DNA of 64,000 nucleotides from Coturnix japonica (taxonomy: Eukaryota > Chordata > Aves > Galliformes > Phasianidae), in assembly GCF_001577835.2 (NCBI RefSeq), contig NW_015439533.1, forward strand, positions 190,251 through 254,250, given 5' to 3'. The notes beneath the pieces are model-generated. The model ran no database searches, was not told the origin of the DNA, and saw nothing but the letters and a program-made list of their open reading frames with translations. This document shows positions 55,540 to 64,000 of this stretch, piece after piece. Numbering within the stretch: position 1 is the stretch's first letter; each line of letters begins with the position of its first letter. The position numbers were made by a program, and so were the translations under genes.

Positions 55540-55692
55540 CCCTTTATTGACTGAGGCTCATTGAGACCCCAGCCCTTTATTTGCCGAGGCTCATTGAGAC
55601 CCCAGCCCTTTATTTGCCGAGGCTCATTGAGACCCCAGCCCTTTATTCACCGAGGCTCATTGAGACCCCAGCCCTTTATTTGCCGAGGCTCA
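55540..55692 (-). terminator. NOP56: Tandem poly(A)-signal repeat at the NOP56 3' end
   Basis: Five units of about 38 bases, each with TTTATT on the + strand, that is AATAAA for NOP56 (near 55543, 55574, 55612, 55643 and 55675). Unit core: CCCAGCCCTTTATTTGCCGA. Any of the five can serve the NOP56 transcript. Confidence 0.8.
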
Positions 55693-55927
55693 GTCACACG
55701 GGGCAGTTCCTGGCACCAGCCGCTCCCGGGGGCTGAGACTGAAGGCAGGAAGCACAGCAGCGCAGGAGCCATGGGGCCAAAGGAGGCAGAGCCCCATTGA
55801 GGCAGAGCCCAGAGTCCAACGCCCGGAGCTGCAGCGCTGGGCCCCCAGGGCCTGGATGGATGGTTGGATGATGGGCTGCAGCTGCCCCCAGCAGCCCCGA
55901 GTCCACAGTGCAGGGTTGCAGCCCGGC

Positions 55928-58900
55928 TCAGCTCAGCTCCTCCTCATCCTTGACCTTCTTCTTTTTCTTCTTCTTCTCCATTGGGGTGCCATCTCCCATC
56001 AGTTTCCTTTTCTTCTTGGGCAAGGCCTCCTCCTCTTCCTCCTCCTCCTCCTGCAGCCCATTCTGCTCTGGCTCGGTAGCAGCCTCCTCCTCCTCCTCCT
56101 CTTCCTCCTCCTGCTCCTTCTTCTTCTTTTTCTTTTTCTTTGGCTCTATGTTATTTTCCTAATGGAAGGCACATGGTGAGGGCAGCCCACGGAGCACAGA
56201 GACCAGCTGGTTCCATGTAACCCAGCAGCCCCCACAACGGGGCATCCCCCACATTGGGGCACCCCCAGCCCCAGGGCAGGAGCAGCAGCCACTGCTGGGC
56301 AGCCTGGATGTGACCATAGTGCAGTGGGGTCACCCCAACCCCCCCCCAGGACACTCAGAACCTCCCCCTCACCTCCACGTCCTGCACCGAGTTCTCCAGC
56401 TCCTCGGCTGCCGCAGCCAGAGCCTCCAGGCGCCGCTTCTCCCGCTTCCTCCTCTTCTTCTCCTTCTTTTCCTGCTTCCTTTTCACCTCAGCCACCACCT
56501 CGCTGGCCTGCGGGGAGCAGAGGAGCAATGGGTGCAGGGCCAGACTCCACACAACCCCCCCCAACCTCCACCAGAGCTGTTGGATCAGCCTCATTAAATC
56601 AGCTTTTTGCCTCCACAGTGAGTCAGGTGGGAACTTCACATCATGTCCAACAGCCCAGCAGCCCCACGTCCCCCCCACGTCCCCACCTCCACCACAGCCC
56701 CACCTCCACCACAGCCTCACCTCCACCATGGCCTCCTTCATCACCTCCAGGTTCTTGCGGGGCGGCTCCCCGGTCTCATAGAACGCCAGCCGTTCCTCCA
56801 CCTGCTCCCTCAGTTTGTCCCCAAAGACGCTGGTGGGAACCTCTGCAGGGACAGCCGTGCTCAGCAGCTCTCCTTGCACCCAGCAGCCCTCCCCTCCTCA
56901 CACCCAGCCCAGCACCCAGCGCCCCCCAGCAGCGCCCTGCTCAGCCCAGACGTATCAACATTCACTGTGTGAAATGCTGTTGACGAAAAATCTTCCCATC
57001 ACAGCAGAGGCCGCATCCCCTGCCCCATCCCATCCCACCCCCCATTCCCCATCCCACCCCCATCCCCATCCCCTGCCCCGTCCCACCCCCATCCCCCCCA
57101 CCTGAGAAGCAGTCGATGCGGGATGCGATGGTGCACTTGTTGGCCAGGTAGCGGGAGATGCGCCCTTTGTTCTTGGCGGCCGCGCGCCCGATGAAGGTGG
57201 AGTGGAAGATGAGGCCGTACTTGGGGGTGTTCCCGCGGGTCTTCAGAGCCCTGAGAAGCCCAACCAGCCGTCAGGGCGGCCCGGGGCTGATGTGCCCCAG
57301 ATGGGAGCCGCTATCCCCCACTTCCCCCCTCCAACCCCCAGCAACGCCCAGGGGACGCCGCCCACCCGCTCCCATCCCTCTGACCTCGCCGAGCACAGCG
57401 GGCACGAGCTGCTGAGCCGCAGTGGTCGCTCAGGGGCTGGGGCTGGCAGCTCACACACAACCGAGGCCGGAGCTGCCCGGTGCGTCACTGCCAGCGGCCC
57501 AGGGAGCCGCCATCACTGCAACCACCCCGCAGCGGTACCTGAACAGGGCCTTCTCCGCCCCCAGGATCTGCACCGTCGAGGCCGGGTACTTGGCCAGGTT
57601 GGTCAGGCTGCCGGCGTGGGAGATGAGGCGGGCGCCCACCTGTGAGGGGACAGGGGTTAGATACAGGGTTAATGGGGTTAGACACGGGGTTATATACGGG
57701 GTTATGGCTGCCCCCACAGCACTGCAGCCATGGGGGGAGCAGCAGCACACGGTGCCAGGCTGGGATCAGCAGTGAGGGGTGTCAGCACAAGGGCTCAGTG
57801 GATTGACAGATTCACTCAGACATCACCTCCACAGCCTGGGGGGGGGCAGGGAGGGAAATGGCACTCACCACCTCCCCGATGAGCGCTGAGAGGCTGGGGG
57901 CCACCTGGCTCATCTTGGAGCGCAGATATTCCTGCAGGCCCTTGCGGTACTCGGACAGCGAGATGACGCGGCTGGAGAAACTCTCGATGTTGATGAGGTC
58001 GATGGGGGAAATGTCCATCCCTGGATGAAAGCGACGTGAAGGAGCCGCGCTGTGCACCAGGAGCACCGCAATCCATGAGGAGCCCAGCACCACACTCACC
58101 CATGGAGGAGCGCGACGCCTCCAGGATGGCCTGAGCCTTGGCCCCGTCCATGACGATCTCCTCCAGCCCCTCCAGGCTCTCCTCGCTCAGCTCCTTGCGG
58201 TTCCCGATGAACTTGGCCAGCCGACAATACGTGTAGTTCTCAGACACGATCTTAATCAGCTCGGGGAAGTGGTAACCGTACCATTCCCTGCAGGACAGCG
58301 TCAGTACAGCCACCAACCCCACAAAGACCCCACCAAGACCCCACCAAAACCCCCCATCACCACGTGTCCCCCCGCTCACAATCCGGCCGCAGCACTGCCG
58401 CCCCGGCCGGGGTGCTTCCCGAGGCTGCGCTCTGCTCTCCCTCCCCGTTCTATGCAGGCGGCTGGAGTTGCAGCCACCTGTGGTAAGCGTGGGGAGGGTC
58501 CCACAGCGTCACCCCCCCCAGCCCCAAACCCGACTCACCGCACGCGCATGGAGAAGGTGTTGATGTCCTTGTCCAGCTGGTCCAGCAGACTGATGGACTG
58601 GATGATCATGTTGTCCACACGGTTCACGTTGAACTTCACTTTGGCTCGGGAGTAGCTGTGGCCGAGGCCGAGCTGAGCCTTAGAGGCCGACTGAGCTGTG
58701 AGGCCCTTCACTAATGCGTGGAAGTGCAGGCGGATCCCTATAGGGGGAGACACAACATCAGAACCCCAGCCCAGCCCCATTGCACAACACAGCCCACCCC
58801 ATAGCCCAGCTCACCCCCCATCCCAGCTCACCCCGACCCCATCCCAGCCCCACTGAACAGCACAGCCCACCCCAATCCCATCCCAGCCCCACAGCCCAGC

Positions 58901-59790
58901 TCATCTCACCCCATAGCCCAACACACCCCAACCCCATCCCAGCCCCACTGCACAGCACAGACCACCCCACATCCCAACCCCATTGAACACTAGAGACCAC
59001 CCCATAGCCCAGCTCACCCCAACCCCATTGAACAGCTCATCTCACCCCATAACCCAGCTCATGCCCCCTCCCAGTCCCATATCCCAGCTCATCTCACCCC
59101 ATAACCCATCCCCCCCATCCCCCACTCACCCCTCATGATCTCCGCCACCACCCCCCCGGTCTGACACTGATATCCCAACTCCTCCAAGATGGCGGCACCG
59201 ATTTTCGCATCCCCGACCCCCAAAATCGCCTTTTTCTTCTTCGCCGGCATCGACGTCTCCAATAAGAGCCTCAAATCCTCATGTAGGATCCCTATGGGGT
59301 TAAAACCGGAGATTAACGGGGCCGGTAACCGGAGAAAGGGGGGGTTAAACCGGAACCGTTTTCACCTTCTGATACAGCATTCATGTTCTCTAAGGCGCTT
59401 TGAGCCGATTTAAACGGGGAGAAAGCGGCCAATTTCACCACGTTATGGAACTTGCCGACGTTAAGGACGCTCTGTTCTACCTGTGGGGTCCCGGTAAGGC
59501 CCGGTAAGGGCGAGCAAGGCCTGGGCACGGCCCCGGTACCGAGTCATACCGGGTCATACCGGGCCTTACCGGCGCCCCCCCGCCCGTTGCGGCCTACCCG
59601 TTACCTGTGGTAACAGCAGCCCGATCTCCTCCACCTCCCTAACGGCGAACAGCGCGTATCCGGCCGCATGCTCGAACAGCACATGTAGCAGCACCTAAAT
59701 AACGTATCACCGTTAATACAGGCCCGGAGATGCCCAACCGAGGCCCGATGCCAACGGATTCGGGACCGGATTGCAGCCCGCACTCACCAT
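55928..59790 (-). CDS. NOP56: NOP56, core protein of box C/D snoRNPs
   Basis: Nucleolar protein that, with NOP58, fibrillarin and 15.5K, forms the 2'-O-methylation snoRNP. 12 exons on the - strand: 59788-59790 (ATG only), 59605-59694, 59366-59480, 59130-59291, 58539-58737, 58100-58287, 57869-58020, 57539-57639, 57102-57250, 56721-56842, 56373-56507, 55928-56158. All phases agree, giving 548 residues (human about 594). Order: N-terminal domain ([20 protein letters not shown]), coiled coil, NOP domain ([40 protein letters not shown]), then a Lys/Glu tail ([18 protein letters not shown]) ending KVKDEEELS. Exon 1 consists of 5' UTR plus the start codon. Several introns hold snoRNA candidates, as in mammals. 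Confidence 0.97.
56577..56653 (-). ncRNA. Box C/D snoRNA candidate, SNORD57-like
   Basis: In the NOP56 intron between exons 10 and 11. An 8-bp perfect terminal stem (CTGTTGGA / TCCAACAG) encloses box C ATGATGT and box D CTGA; an internal CTGA can be D'. Contains GCTGATTTAATGAGGCTGA. Human NOP56 hosts SNORD57 towards its 3' end, and I recall similar internal sequence, so the name is tentative. Confidence 0.7.
56935..57009 (-). ncRNA. Box C/D snoRNA candidate, SNORD56-like
   Basis: In the NOP56 intron between exons 9 and 10. Terminal stem CTCTGC / GCAGGG (6 bp, one wobble), box C GTGATGG, box D CTGA, and a central TTTTTCGTCAACAGCATTTC that matches my memory of human SNORD56, which guides 18S rRNA methylation. 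Intron AT content rises locally here. Confidence 0.75.
57422..57525 (-). ncRNA. Box C/D snoRNA candidate, SNORD86-position
   Basis: In the NOP56 intron between exons 8 and 9. An 8-bp terminal stem (GTGGTTGC / GCGACCAC, one wobble) encloses box C GTGATGG and box D CTGA, about 104 nt. Mammalian NOP56 carries SNORD86 upstream of SNORD56 and SNORD57, which fits this order; sequence identity was not checked. Confidence 0.45.
57777..57832 (-). ncRNA. Weak box C/D snoRNA candidate
   Basis: In the NOP56 intron between exons 7 and 8: box C GTGATGT, internal CACTGAG, and box D CTGA separated by about 40 bases. The terminal stem is poor. Could correspond to SNORD110, or be chance. Confidence 0.25.
58362..58505 (-). 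ncRNA. Weak H/ACA snoRNA candidate
   Basis: In the NOP56 intron between exons 5 and 6: a hairpin GGTGGCTG/CAGCCGCC, then an ANANNA-type ATAGAA (58448-58453), a second GC-rich hairpin and a terminal ACA at about 58365-58367. Human NOP56 hosts SNORA51; the match is by architecture only. Confidence 0.22.
58745..59115. repeat. CCCATCCCAGCTCACCCC minisatellite in NOP56 intron 4
   Basis: Degenerate units containing CCCCATAGCCCAGCTCA and CCCCACTGAACAGCACAG. Confidence 0.93.
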
Positions 59791-60060
59791 CGTGCTGCAC
59801 CGGATTCACTAGGCCGCAGCGGAAGCTTGCTGCACCGGATATCCGCCCGCACGCAGCCAATCAGAGCGGGCGTCCTCAAAAAGAGCGCGAGGCTGAGGAG
59901 GATCCGCCCACTTTCGCGCTCTCGGCCAATCAGAGCAGCGCAGAGCGCTGTGCCCCGCCCCCTTCTCGCTGTTAACCAATAGGAGCTGCCGCAGCGCTGT
60001 CCCCGCCACGCACGTGCGCTCCCGCCCACTTTTCCCGCGGTTCCGCACGTTTCCCGCCAC
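59791..60060 (-). promoter_or_regulatory. NOP56: NOP56 promoter with three CCAAT boxes
   Basis: CCAAT (read on +) at 59857-59861, 59936-59940 and 59976-59980, the first two within GCCAATCAGAGC, the full NF-Y consensus. No TATA box. The DCTN1 poly(A) site lies only about 300 bases upstream. Confidence 0.6.
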
Positions 60061-60092
60061 GGCACAAAGATGGCGCGGAATGAACACGAGGC

Positions 60093-60098
60093 TTTATT
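60093..60098 (-). terminator. DCTN1: DCTN1 poly(A) signal
   Basis: TTTATT on the + strand gives AATAAA for DCTN1, about 60 bases after its stop codon. Confidence 0.85.
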
Positions 60099-60155
60099 AG
60101 ATAGCGTGGGGGGGGATGGGGAATAAGGGGGGGACACGCGTGTCTCCGTGTTTTC

Positions 60156-64000
<3,845 letters not shown>

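Overview
The window is vertebrate nuclear DNA: GT-AG introns, CpG-rich promoters, CR1 LINE fragments (the typical bird retroposon), very dense minisatellites and high GC, as on a bird microchromosome. Two intronless genes encode a 57-residue arginine-rich protamine of the galline type. Its length and sequence look like Japanese quail protamine rather than the longer chicken form, so a galliform close to Coturnix is likely; this species call rests on memory of the protein.

Layout. (1) 394-7005 (+): the 3' half of an EBF/COE transcription factor, best EBF4. (2) 8.8-19.2 kb: a sperm-nuclear-protein island. Two galline copies face outward in a near-identical inverted repeat (about 9850-10399 and 16504-17090). 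The 6.1 kb between the arms holds a small intron-containing, PRM1-like gene (11818-12074) and an orphan TATA/CCAAT/E-box promoter. On the far side lies a 49-residue membrane microprotein (18741-18890, -) behind a perfect CRE. (3) 22461-29647 (+): CPXM1, a secreted discoidin plus M14 carboxypeptidase-like protein, with a damaged last exon. (4) 30676-36536 (+): three NAT8-like acetyltransferases, two in a recent tandem duplication, with decayed CPXM-type discoidin exons between them. (5) 37271-45936 (+): complete VPS16, 24 exons, 838 residues. (6) 46454-55281 (+): IDH3B with two alternative last exons separated by a 1.5 kb minisatellite. (7) 55928-59790 (-): NOP56, hosting several snoRNAs. (8) 60156-64000 (-): the 3' part of DCTN1.

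VPS16, IDH3B, NOP56 and DCTN1 are housekeeping genes (endolysosomal tethering, TCA cycle, box C/D snoRNP, dynein adaptor). EBF4, CPXM1, VPS16, IDH3B and NOP56 match a human 20p13 gene set, whereas NAT8 and DCTN1 are 2p13 genes, so the window joins two mammalian synteny blocks. Exon models were made by reading splice sites and checking phase; VPS16 and IDH3B sum to 838 and 385 residues, essentially the human lengths.

Assembly caveats: N runs at 5561-5585, 7757-8693, 23074-23533 and 24447-24759, plus one N near 19491. Several patches (about 3900-4390, 14770-15060, 29400-29650, 50400-50520, 53480-54240) carry scattered single-base indels that look like unpolished long-read fill, and two coding exons are affected.
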